DNA of 64,000 nucleotides from Streptomyces sp. NRRL F-6676 (lineage in GTDB: Bacteria; Actinomycetota; Actinomycetes; Streptomycetales; Streptomycetaceae): the NCBI RefSeq assembly GCF_000725625.1, contig NZ_JOHS01000006.1, positions 124,001-188,000 of the forward strand, read 5' to 3'. Below the pieces are notes generated by a model that was not told where the DNA came from, ran no database searches, and saw nothing but the letters and a program-made list of their open reading frames with translations. Position 1 is the stretch's first letter. Every line of letters begins with the position of its first letter. Shown here piece after piece: positions 53,773 to 60,937 of the stretch. A program made the position numbers and the translations under genes.

Positions 53773-54957
53773 TTATGTACTGACAAAAGGTGTCATATGC
53801 TCGATGTGTTCCTTGAGTGCTGTACTGAAGTCCTCCTCGAAACGCAGCCTGCTCTTCTGGAGGCGCCCATAGAACCCAGCAGTGGCTCGCAAACTCAGCG
53901 GCTGAAGTGAGTCCCTCTCGGTGAGGTCCAACAGATGCTGGTACGGGTGCCTTTCCGGCCACAATCCGTAGGGCACTTCCCATCGCTCACCCCGCTCGCC
54001 CCAAGCGGCGGTTGGCCACCGCATGCCAGTAGGGAGCATGATCTGACCGGTCTCATCAAACTGACCAGGGCTCTGCAAGCGCCGGCCAACCCATTCAGCT
54101 ACGCCGACCGTTACGGCGTTTCCTACCAGTTTCCAACGGTGTCCTTGGCGGCCTTTCTCTTGGCGTGCTGCCGCAGTCCACTCCCTTGGAAACCCTTGCA
54201 ACGCCTCGGCATCTGTGATCGAAGGAGTGACAATCGCCTGACCGGTTGGTGCGTCCCTAATCCAAAGAGCAGGAGGAGATGGAATCCCGAGGCCAGAGCC
54301 ACCTTTAAGTGTTGGCAAAGCGTCTTTCGCCCAACCGAGTCCCGTATTCCCTTCTGTCCAATAGAATCCGAAAGCGTCGTCTGCGTATTCGCTATCTGGC
54401 ATTTCTGTGGCGTCGTCTGCGAAGAGAACTCTCCGCGGATCCTCGGTCTGGGACGCCACGACGATTACTCGCTGTCGGCGTTGCGGCACACCGGTGAAAC
54501 GCGAATCAACCAGCCTGTATGCCCAGCGGTAGCCAAGTCGCTCAAATTCACGGACGAGGTATGCCATGGCTTGGCCGCGATCTAGTGACAGCATATTGCG
54601 CACATTTTCGATCACGACCCACTTGGGCGACGCATCTGCAAGGAGTTTGAATAGATGCTTCACCAATCCAGACTGCTCGCCATGAATCCCGGCTGTACGG
54701 CCTGCTTGGGAGAGATCAGTGCAAGGGAATCCTGCCGTCACCACGTCAACGTCAGGAAGCGACGGCAGGTCCCGAACGTCATCGTGAAACTCAACACCCG
54801 GGAACTGGTGCAGCAAGACAGACTTAGCTGGAGCAGCCCACTCGCAAAGGAGTTTCGTTGTGAAGCCAGCCCGGTGCAAACCGAGTTCAAGACCACCAAT
54901 ACCGGCAAAAAGGCCAGCTACTGAGGGGGGTGGCTTGGTGACGTGAGGTGTTGCCAT
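53773..54957 (-). CDS. DNA (cytosine-5) methyltransferase
   Basis: 394 residues from ATG 54957. C5 motifs in order: I VAGLFAGIGGLELGLHRAG (13-31), IV with catalytic Cys79 in AGFPCTDLSQAG, VI VVIENVRN (115-121), VIII VPQRRQRVIVVAS (158-169), and X near LVGNAVTVGVAEWVGRRL. The target-recognition region (~185-270) is ~85 residues. A C-terminal extension of ~90 residues is unassigned. No classical restriction partner is adjacent; the Shedu nuclease gene follows on the same strand, so the methylase may protect self DNA from it. AT-rich codon use marks it as cargo. Confidence 0.92.
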   Translation of the reverse strand: MATPHVTKPPPSVAGLFAGIGGLELGLHRAGFTTKLLCEWAAPAKSVLLHQFPGVEFHDDVRDLPSLPDVDVVTAGFPCTDLSQAGRTAGIHGEQSGLVKHLFKLLADASPKWVVIENVRNMLSLDRGQAMAYLVREFERLGYRWAYRLVDSRFTGVPQRRQRVIVVASQTEDPRRVLFADDATEMPDSEYADDAFGFYWTEGNTGLGWAKDALPTLKGGSGLGIPSPPALWIRDAPTGQAIVTPSITDAEALQGFPREWTAAARQEKGRQGHRWKLVGNAVTVGVAEWVGRRLQSPGQFDETGQIMLPTGMRWPTAAWGERGERWEVPYGLWPERHPYQHLLDLTERDSLQPLSLRATAGFYGRLQKSRLRFEEDFSTALKEHIEHMTPFVST

Positions 54958-55061
54958 ACTTCCAATGATCCCATGCTGGCAGCTCCGGGCATGCGGAAGC
55001 GACCCATCTCACCCGCAGGTCTCGACAGCCAGCGTCTTGCCACGGACTGGATGGGCCAGAG

Positions 55062-55082
55062 CTACAGCAACGAGGTACAGCA
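55062..55082. promoter_or_regulatory. Candidate integrase arm sites at the right end
   Basis: CTACAGCA (55062-55069) and GTACAGCA (55075-55082), 13 bp apart, about 85 bp inside attR. They match the pair at 40004. Confidence 0.6.
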
Positions 55083-55167
55083 ACCCCAGGAACCGGCATG
55101 GACCACCACCGGCCGCCAAGCCCTTCCCCACAGCGTGTATGACCTCCGATGACCGTTCTCTCCAGAG

Positions 55168-55214
55168 CTACGGATCAGAAGGTTGCAGGTTCGAATCCTG
55201 CCGAGTGCACACAG
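55168..55214. other. attR (47-bp direct repeat)
   Basis: Identical to 39912-39958: the 3' part of tRNA-Arg from the anticodon loop, plus CACACAG. No 5' half of a tRNA precedes it, so it is not a functional tRNA gene. Confidence 0.95.
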
Positions 55215-55215
55215 A

Positions 55216-55247
55216 CGAGAGGCCCCGGAGCAATCCGGGGCCTCTCG
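55216..55247 (+). terminator. Original tRNA-Arg terminator
   Basis: A perfect 14-bp stem CGAGAGGCCCCGGA / TCCGGGGCCTCTCG with a 4-nt loop, directly outside attR. A weaker copy stands beyond attL. Confidence 0.8.
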
Positions 55248-55259
55248 CGTTGCGTGGAT

Positions 55260-55280
55260 GTACAGCAACGAACTACAGCA
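55260..55280. promoter_or_regulatory. Arm-like site pair outside attR
   Basis: GTACAGCA (55260-55267) and CTACAGCA (55273-55280), with the same 13-bp spacing and the same distance from the att repeat as the pair inside attL; GCGGGC follows in both. It suggests a remnant of another element. Confidence 0.55.
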
Positions 55281-55379
55281 GCGGGCACCGACCAAGCGGC
55301 GCAGCCGCTCCGTCGGCCTCGGCGACGACCACTGACGCCGCGGCCGGGATACCGCGCGATCTCCATGAAGGGGGCTGTG

Positions 55380-55679
55380 ATGGAAGATCAGGTCTGGCAG
55401 TTGCGTCGAGGGCATGAGGTCATCGGCGTACTCACACTCGAAGCCGTCGACATGTTCTGGACCGACTGCCGGTTCGAGCCCTCAACCGGCTGGCCGGCCC
55501 TCAAGCCGTGCATTGACGCATCGCGGGCCGCATGGGAGCGGAAGGACCAGGACGCGGCCATCGCGGCTGACGAGGCCATCTCTGCTCTTGGCCTCGAGTT
55601 GGTGCCCGAAGGCGAGGGTGAGGTCATCAGAGACTTCCTGCTGAGGATCAACGGCGATACCGCACGTTTCCGGTACTGA
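55380..55679 (+). CDS. Small hypothetical protein next to attR
   Basis: 99 residues from ATG 55380, with AAGGGGG 5 bp upstream; ATG 55365 is an alternative. Sequence features: MEDQVWQLRRGHEVIGVLTL, FWTDCRFEPSTGWPALKP and an acidic helical middle (WERKDQDAAIAADEAISALG). No signal or membrane segment. It resembles small Streptomyces proteins of unknown function often found near integrated elements. Confidence 0.65.
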   Translation: MEDQVWQLRRGHEVIGVLTLEAVDMFWTDCRFEPSTGWPALKPCIDASRAAWERKDQDAAIAADEAISALGLELVPEGEGEVIRDFLLRINGDTARFRY

Positions 55680-55780
55680 GTCGTTGGGCCGTCCCTCGGC
55701 TGTCCGAGGCGTCTCCAACACATGGTGTGGGAATCCGGCGGAGCGGTCCGATGACTCTCGCGTGCGTCCGCGGATCGTGC

Positions 55781-56113
55781 TCACTCCCAGGGCTCGACGG
55801 CCACCACGGCCTCGATGGGTACCGGCCCGTACACGTGCGGGAACTTCTCGCCGTGCGGGGGCATGGCCTCGTATTTCAGTGGGACGTCGAGCCGGGCCGG
55901 GTCCACGACCAGGATCACCAGGTCGTCGGGGCCCTCGTAGTCGCCGTAGAGGAACGCCGCGACGCGGGGGAGTTGGGCGCGGGTGGAGAAGTGGATGAAG
56001 CCTTCCTCCTTGAGGGTGCGGTTGCGGGTGGATGTCTCGTAGGTGCCGGACTCGCGGGCCTTCTCCCATAGCGAGCGCTCGGTGATGTGGACGATGTGCT
56101 GAGGGGTCGGCAT
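55781..56113 (-). CDS. DUF952 family protein
   Basis: 110 residues from ATG 56113. Family pattern: HIVHITERSLWEKARESGTY, EEGFIHFSTRAQLPRVAAFL, LVILVVDPARLDVPLKYE, FPHVYGPVPIEAVVAVEPWE. Length is typical. DUF952 proteins resemble glutathione-transferase-like or ADP-ribosyl-type folds, but the function is not known. A solitary gene. Confidence 0.88.
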   Translation of the reverse strand: MPTPQHIVHITERSLWEKARESGTYETSTRNRTLKEEGFIHFSTRAQLPRVAAFLYGDYEGPDDLVILVVDPARLDVPLKYEAMPPHGEKFPHVYGPVPIEAVVAVEPWE

Positions 56114-56346
56114 GCGGTCACGTTATGCGGGGCTCCCCGGTTTTCTGCGACGTCGCAGGTCGGCGGGGTTGGGGCGGGGATGGTTCGTATGCGTGTTCGT
56201 GACTACGTCACTGGTCTGTGACGGCGTTGTCCTGGAACGGCTCAGCGGCAACGGTGGGGCTCATGGACCCCTCATAGTTGTCGAGTAACCACCGAGGGGC
56301 CGGAACGGATCCGGTCCCGACCACCTGATCAACAAAGGGGAACCCC

Positions 56347-57015
56347 ATGTCCGGCAACCGTCGCAAGGCCCTGCTCGTCTCTGTGGCCATCGTGGGTGGC
56401 GCCATGCTGATGACCGCCTGCCAGGACGGGGACGCGACCTCGGACACGGGCGCCGCCTCGCAGGCCTCTTCGTCCACCGGGGCGTCCGGCAAGACCGCCG
56501 GCAAGACCGCCGGCTCCGGCGAGGCGGCCACCGGCAGCGGTCAGAGCGCCGGCAAGAGCGACCAGAGCGCGGACGGTTCCGGTGTCGACACCGGGAACGG
56601 CAAGCGGTCGAAGGTCGAGCAGACCTGCGGCGCCAACGACATCTCCTGGAGCACCAAGGCCGAGACCCAGGCCGGTGGCTACATCCTCATCACCGCCAAG
56701 GCCAAGTCCGGCATCACCTGCTGGCTGCCCGCCGCCCTCCCGACCGTCGCGTTCGGCTCCGACGGCACCCAGGCCGGTCCCGCGGAGCAGTCCGTCGGTG
56801 ACCAGATCAAGCTGAGCGGCAGCACCGCCGCCTACGCCGGCGTGCAGACCAAGACCACCAACGGCAACGGCGGGGTGCAGTTCGACAACATCATCGTCGC
56901 CGTCGGCGACAGCGACCCCAACCCCGCCTCCCTCCCGGTCGACACCATCACCGTCGACAAGCCGATCGTCACCAACTGGCACACCGCTCCGACCGACGCC
57001 GTTCCCTTCAACTGA
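56347..57015 (+). CDS. DUF4232-like secreted lipoprotein
   Basis: 222 residues from ATG 56347. Lipobox LMTAC near residue 25, then a Ser/Thr/Gly-rich linker (~30-95) with a GKTAGKTAG repeat, and a C-terminal β-rich domain with one Cys pair (EQTCGANDISWSTKA; SGITCWLPAALPTVAFG). This fits the DUF4232 family of actinobacterial cell-surface lipoproteins. Function unknown. A strong terminator follows. Confidence 0.8.
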   Translation: MSGNRRKALLVSVAIVGGAMLMTACQDGDATSDTGAASQASSSTGASGKTAGKTAGSGEAATGSGQSAGKSDQSADGSGVDTGNGKRSKVEQTCGANDISWSTKAETQAGGYILITAKAKSGITCWLPAALPTVAFGSDGTQAGPAEQSVGDQIKLSGSTAAYAGVQTKTTNGNGGVQFDNIIVAVGDSDPNPASLPVDTITVDKPIVTNWHTAPTDAVPFN

Positions 57016-57059
57016 ATGGTTCGGACGGTGCGGACGGTTCGGACGGATCGACGGCGCCC

Positions 57060-57087
57060 AAGGCCCCCGGTAGTCGCCGGGGGCCTT
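57060..57087 (+). terminator. Terminator after the lipoprotein gene
   Basis: An 11-bp stem AAGGCCCCCGG / CCGGGGGCCTT with a 6-nt loop, then TTCC. Confidence 0.8.
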
Positions 57088-57098
57088 TCCCGTGTGTC

Positions 57099-57179
57099 CG
57101 GCTCACCGAGGAGTTCGGGATCGCCAATGCCACGGCGCCCAAGGTCCTGCGCGCCCTGCGCGAGAAGGGGCTGAGCGTC
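57099..57179 (+). pseudogene. GntR-type HTH fragment
   Basis: An open segment encodes RLTEEFGIANATAPKVLRAL and continues REKGLSV, matching the recognition part of a GntR winged helix. There is no start, no upstream half and no effector domain, and it runs into the MOSC gene's 3' end. A remnant of a deleted regulator. Confidence 0.65.
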
Positions 57180-57744
57180 AGACCCGGTCCAGCGCGCGGT
57201 GCGGGCCCGTCGGGAGTTCGGCCTTGATGAGCGCGCCGGGATGGACCGTGCCGCCCTGGCGGACGACGCTCATGATGCCCGCCTTGCGGATCAGCGCGCC
57301 GGACTCGTCGCGGCCCACCACCCGCTTGAGCAGGCCGTCCTGGAAGTTGTCGATCTGTACGCACGGGTTGCGCAGGCCCGTGACCTCGACGATCGCCTCG
57401 TCGCCCAGGTGCAGCAGCGTGCCGACCGGGAGGGCGAGGAGGTCGATGCCGCGGGTCGTGACGTTCTCGCCGAGGTCGCCCGGGGCCACCCGGAAGCCGT
57501 CCTCGGCGACCTCCTCGAAGAGTTCCTCGTGGATCAGGTGCACCTGGCGCAGGTTCGGCTGCGTCGGGTCCTGCGCCATCCGTGAGCGGTGCTTGACCGT
57601 GACGCCCGCGTGGACGTCCCCCTCCACCCCGAGCCCGGCGAGCAGCCTGATGCTCTCGCGGTTCGGCTTCGTGAAGGAGTACACGCCGTTGCTGCTGACG
57701 GCCGTCACCGTACCGTTCACCGCAGTTGCGGCAGTTGCGTCCAT
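57178..57744 (-). CDS. MOSC domain protein
   Basis: 188 residues from ATG 57744. The MOSC (molybdenum-cofactor sulfurase C-terminal) fold is indicated by GLGVEGDVHAG, VHLIHEELFEEV, PGDLGENVTTRGIDLLALPVG and the conserved Cys in GLRNPCVQID. Such stand-alone domains bind Moco or metal-sulfur cargo. The upstream neighbour reads away; it appears monocistronic. Confidence 0.9.
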   Translation of the reverse strand: MDATAATAVNGTVTAVSSNGVYSFTKPNRESIRLLAGLGVEGDVHAGVTVKHRSRMAQDPTQPNLRQVHLIHEELFEEVAEDGFRVAPGDLGENVTTRGIDLLALPVGTLLHLGDEAIVEVTGLRNPCVQIDNFQDGLLKRVVGRDESGALIRKAGIMSVVRQGGTVHPGALIKAELPTGPHRALDRV

Positions 57745-57801
57745 GATCGCCGGTTCCCCCTGCTCGACACTCGATACTCGACAGTTTGATCGAGTGCGAG
57801 C

Positions 57802-58827
57802 CTAACTCCGCTTCCCCGCCGGGGCGGGCTTCCGCGACGGCGACGCAGACGGAGACGGTGAGGACGGAGACGGAGACGGCGACGGCGGCACCTGCGCCGT
57901 CGGGCGCGTGCGGTGGCGCGGGGTCGCCCGGCGCGGGGGGCGGGTCAGGGTGATCTGCCGGACCAGTTGCTGAAAGCACGCCAGCGACGCGATCCCCGGC
58001 AGCGCCGCCGCCGAGGTGTCGATCACCGTACGCGGTGCCTGCACCACGCACATCAGTACCGCCACGCACGAGAACAGCAGCACCACCGACCAGGCGTGCA
58101 CCGCCCGGCGCCGGTGCAGCGCGGCTCGCAGCACCGACAGCGAGGCCACCGTCCAGGGGCCGTAGACCAGCAGTGGCCACCACGAGACGAAGCCGCTCCG
58201 CGTGTGCGTGAGGGCGACGAAGCGCAGCGGCTCGTAGGTGACCATGCCGCTGAAGACGCTCACCATCGACGCGACGACCGCCGCCAGCGCCGCGATCAGC
58301 CGGCCGATCCTGCCGATCGCGCTCAGTTGCTTGCGCTCCCGGATCTTCCGGTGCTTCCGGGGGACCTCCCGCAGCGGTGGGAGCTCCACCGTGATCTCTT
58401 GCAGCTTGCCCATCGGGGTGCCGGGGTGCGGGGTCTTGACCGACGCCTCGTCCCGGGGAGAGGGAACGGAAGGTGCGGCAGGTGCCGGTGGGGCGTACGA
58501 CGTGTACGACGACGGGTATGCGGGCGGGGGAGACGGCGGCGTGTACGGGTTGTACGGGCCGTACGGTTCGTAGGGTGGTTGCTGCGCCCGCTGCCCGTAC
58601 TCCGGCGCTGCCTCGAATTCCTCCGCCCGCGCGTCGCGGAGCAGGTAGGCCAGTTCCTCGGCCGGGTCCCAGCTCGCGTCCGGCGGGACGAGGGGGGCGG
58701 AAAACGCGTCCGCCGGTGCCGTGTACACGTCCGCCGGGGCGCGGTGGCGGCCCGAGCCCGCCGCGGGAAAGGCGTTCGAATGGCCGGTGGTCCGCCGGGT
58801 GTAGTGGTCGGTGTGTCCGTCCGTCAT
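57802..58827 (-). CDS. DUF2637 membrane protein with proline-rich tails
   Basis: 341 residues from ATG 58827, overlapping the upstream stop as ATGA. A disordered N-terminus (Pro/Tyr-rich, ~80-125) precedes basic RKHRKIRERK and four hydrophobic segments (LIAALAAVVASMVSVFSGMV, LLVYGPWTVASLSVLRAAL, AWSVVLLFSCVAVLMCVV, AALPGIASLACFQQLV), the DUF2637 pattern seen also in SpdB. The C-terminus is a Pro/Ser repeat. It may be a chromosomal relative or a relic of a conjugative element. Confidence 0.78.
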   Translation of the reverse strand: MTDGHTDHYTRRTTGHSNAFPAAGSGRHRAPADVYTAPADAFSAPLVPPDASWDPAEELAYLLRDARAEEFEAAPEYGQRAQQPPYEPYGPYNPYTPPSPPPAYPSSYTSYAPPAPAAPSVPSPRDEASVKTPHPGTPMGKLQEITVELPPLREVPRKHRKIRERKQLSAIGRIGRLIAALAAVVASMVSVFSGMVTYEPLRFVALTHTRSGFVSWWPLLVYGPWTVASLSVLRAALHRRRAVHAWSVVLLFSCVAVLMCVVQAPRTVIDTSAAALPGIASLACFQQLVRQITLTRPPRRATPRHRTRPTAQVPPSPSPSPSSPSPSASPSRKPAPAGKRS

Positions 58828-59129
58828 GACAGGGCCCGGTGGGCCCGGGGAAAGGCGGACCGGGTTCCCGCGCCGATCCAGCGCGGCTCGAGGTCCGCCT
58901 CCAGGCGGCCCATCGTGTCCAGGAAGCTCCTCAGCAATGGCTCGGTGACCCGCAGGGCGACGGGCAGTCCGCCTCTGGTGAGCGTGCCGTTGAGGCTGGT
59001 CGGGGCGTGCGGCGGGGCGGGGGTGTAGGTGTACGGGCCCATGGCCACCGAGCGGGCGGGGGCCGTGCCCGCCCGGCCTTCGGAGGGCACGAACAGGCCG
59101 CCGGACCTTCCTTTGATTGCCCTATTCAT
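58824..59129 (-). CDS. Hypothetical protein coupled to the DUF2637 gene
   Basis: 101 residues from ATG 59129 (MNRAIKGRSGGLFVPSEGRA). No signal, helix or known domain; a central LRVTEPLLRSFLDTMGRLEADLEPRW segment may be helical. Overlap of 4 bp with the next gene supports it as real. Confidence 0.6.
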   Translation of the reverse strand: MNRAIKGRSGGLFVPSEGRAGTAPARSVAMGPYTYTPAPPHAPTSLNGTLTRGGLPVALRVTEPLLRSFLDTMGRLEADLEPRWIGAGTRSAFPRAHRALS

Positions 59130-59278
59130 GTCTCGGATAACGCCGCCTTTGTGCGACGGATGCGCGGCGAATGGGTGAAGGATTTCCTCGATAAGTATTT
59201 TATCCCGAGGTAATTTTCGCGAATATCGGCACTATCGTCAATGTGTGAACACAGCTTGAAGTAAAGGGAGTTGACAGC

Positions 59279-60040
59279 ATGAAGCTCTCCGGTCCGCCGA
59301 CCGAGCCCGTGTCCGTGCCCCCGTCGGTCGCCGCGTTCGCCCGGGGGCGGCGCCTGGAGCCCGTCTGGCGGAACGAACTCGGCGGTCTGACCTTCCGCAT
59401 GGACGGCCGCGACGCGGAGGGGAACGGCGACGAGACCGGCTACGTCAAGTGGGCTCCGCCCGGCAGCCCGCTCCCCCTCGCCGCCGAGGCCGAACGGCTG
59501 CGCTGGGCGGCGCGTTTCACCCCCGTACCCGAGGTGGTGGAGTACGGCGCCGGTGACGACGGGGCCTGGCTGGCCACCCGCGCGCTGACCGGCGAGAGCG
59601 CCGTCGCCCCCCGCTGGAAGGCGGAGCCCGCGACCGCCGTACGCGCCCTCGGTGCCGGACTCCGGGCGCTGCACGACCGGCTGCCCGTCGCCGACTGCCC
59701 GTTCTCCTGGTCCGTCGAGCACCGCCTCGACGTCGCCCGGCGGGCAGGCATCGCGGTCCCCGCGGACCTCCCGGCCCCGCCCCCGCCCGACCTCCTCGTC
59801 GTCTGCCACGGCGACCCCTGCGCGCCCAACACCCTCCTGCACGAGGACGGCTCCTGGGCCGCCCACGTCGACCTCGGCGCCCTCGGCGTCGCCGACCGCT
59901 GGGCCGACCTCGCGGTCGTGACGCGGAACATCGACTGGAACTACGGCCCCGGCTGGGAGGGCATCCTCCTGGACGCGTACGGCATCGCCCCCGACCCCGT
60001 CCGGACGGACTTCTACCGGCGGCTGTGGGACGCGACCTGA
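59279..60040 (+). CDS. Aminoglycoside phosphotransferase (APH)-family kinase
   Basis: 253 residues from ATG 59279. The APH/choline-kinase fold is shown by the catalytic loop LVVCHGDPCAPNTLLHEDG (HGDxxxxN, ~residues 176-190) and the metal Asp in AAHVDLGALGVADRWADLAV. The N-terminal Lys is in GYVKWAPP. The arrangement is like APH(3') enzymes of antibiotic producers, so it could phosphorylate an aminoglycoside, but many relatives have other substrates. It stands alone. Confidence 0.85.
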   Translation: MKLSGPPTEPVSVPPSVAAFARGRRLEPVWRNELGGLTFRMDGRDAEGNGDETGYVKWAPPGSPLPLAAEAERLRWAARFTPVPEVVEYGAGDDGAWLATRALTGESAVAPRWKAEPATAVRALGAGLRALHDRLPVADCPFSWSVEHRLDVARRAGIAVPADLPAPPPPDLLVVCHGDPCAPNTLLHEDGSWAAHVDLGALGVADRWADLAVVTRNIDWNYGPGWEGILLDAYGIAPDPVRTDFYRRLWDAT

Positions 60041-60184
60041 TCCGTACCGGTCGCAAAGGGGAGGTCCAACTCGCCCACGTCTCCCGGCACTTCCAGCGGC
60101 CACCCAGGAGTTCCCTGAGAGACGCCTGTGCGTTTCTCAGGGAAATCACAGGTTTCCGCAAGCGTGTTCTCAGAGGCGCCCGAC

Positions 60185-60937
60185 ATGGTGTGCACCATGA
60201 CCACGACCTCGCCCCAGGGGCGCACCGAACTGCTGAGGCCGGACGGGAGCCCCGTCCGAGTGCTGGTGGTCGACGACGAACTGTCGATCACCGAACTGCT
60301 GTCCATGGCCCTCCGCTACGAAGGCTGGCAGATCCGCAGCGCGGGTGACGGGCAGGGGGCGATACAGACCGCCCGCGAGTTCCGTCCCGACGCTGTCGTC
60401 CTGGACATGATGCTGCCGGACATGGACGGACTCACCGTGCTCGGGCGGCTCCGCCGGGAACTCCCGGACGTCCCCGTCCTCTTCCTCACCGCGAAGGACG
60501 CGGTCGAGGACCGTATCGCCGGGCTCACCGCGGGCGGGGACGACTACGTGACCAAGCCGTTCAGCCTCGAAGAGGTCGTGGCGCGGCTGCGCGGGCTGAT
60601 CCGCCGCTCCGGTGCCGCCGACCGCCGTGCGGAGTCCGTCCTGGTCGTCGGGGACCTCACCCTGGACGAGGACAGCCACGAGGTCGCCCGGGGCGGGGAC
60701 AACATCCACCTCACCGCCACCGAGTTCGAACTGCTGCGGTTCCTGATGCGCAACCCGCGCCGGGTGCTCAGCAAGGCGCAGATCCTGGACCGGGTGTGGT
60801 CCTACGACTTCGGCGGCCAGGCCAACGTGGTCGAGCTGTACATCTCGTATCTGCGGCGCAAGATCGACGCCGGGCGCGAGCCGATGATCCACACCCGGCG
60901 CGGGGCCGGTTATCTGATCAAGCCCGCCGTGTCATGA
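60185..60937 (+). CDS. OmpR-family response regulator
   Basis: 250 residues from ATG 60185 (AGAGG 8 bp upstream); ATG 60197 is an alternative. The receiver domain has VLVVDDE, the phosphoacceptor in AVVLDMMLPDMDG, Thr in LFLTAKD and Lys in YVTKPFS. The winged-helix output (~150-248) has VHLTATEFELLRFLMRNPRRVL-type and TRRGAGYLIKPA. It overlaps the kinase gene by 4 bp (ATGA), a standard two-component pair. Confidence 0.95.
   Translation: MVCTMTTTSPQGRTELLRPDGSPVRVLVVDDELSITELLSMALRYEGWQIRSAGDGQGAIQTAREFRPDAVVLDMMLPDMDGLTVLGRLRRELPDVPVLFLTAKDAVEDRIAGLTAGGDDYVTKPFSLEEVVARLRGLIRRSGAADRRAESVLVVGDLTLDEDSHEVARGGDNIHLTATEFELLRFLMRNPRRVLSKAQILDRVWSYDFGGQANVVELYISYLRRKIDAGREPMIHTRRGAGYLIKPAVS

Larger units (their letters stand above)
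39912..55214. mobile_element. Actinomycete integrative and conjugative element (AICE, pSAM2 type)
   Basis: A 15.3-kb element between two identical 47-bp repeats of the tRNA-Arg 3' end. It carries tyrosine integrase, excisionase, RepSA (broken), Spd-type spread proteins, an FtsK/TraB-like translocase, a Pra-like protein, regulators and a defence cargo. All genes read toward the integrase. The cargo end (51500-54960) is lower in GC than the host. With the replication gene broken, its autonomy is doubtful. Confidence 0.93.

Noticed and set aside
55168..55214. A second tRNA-Arg gene
   Set aside because: Only the 3' part from the anticodon loop is present; it is attR.
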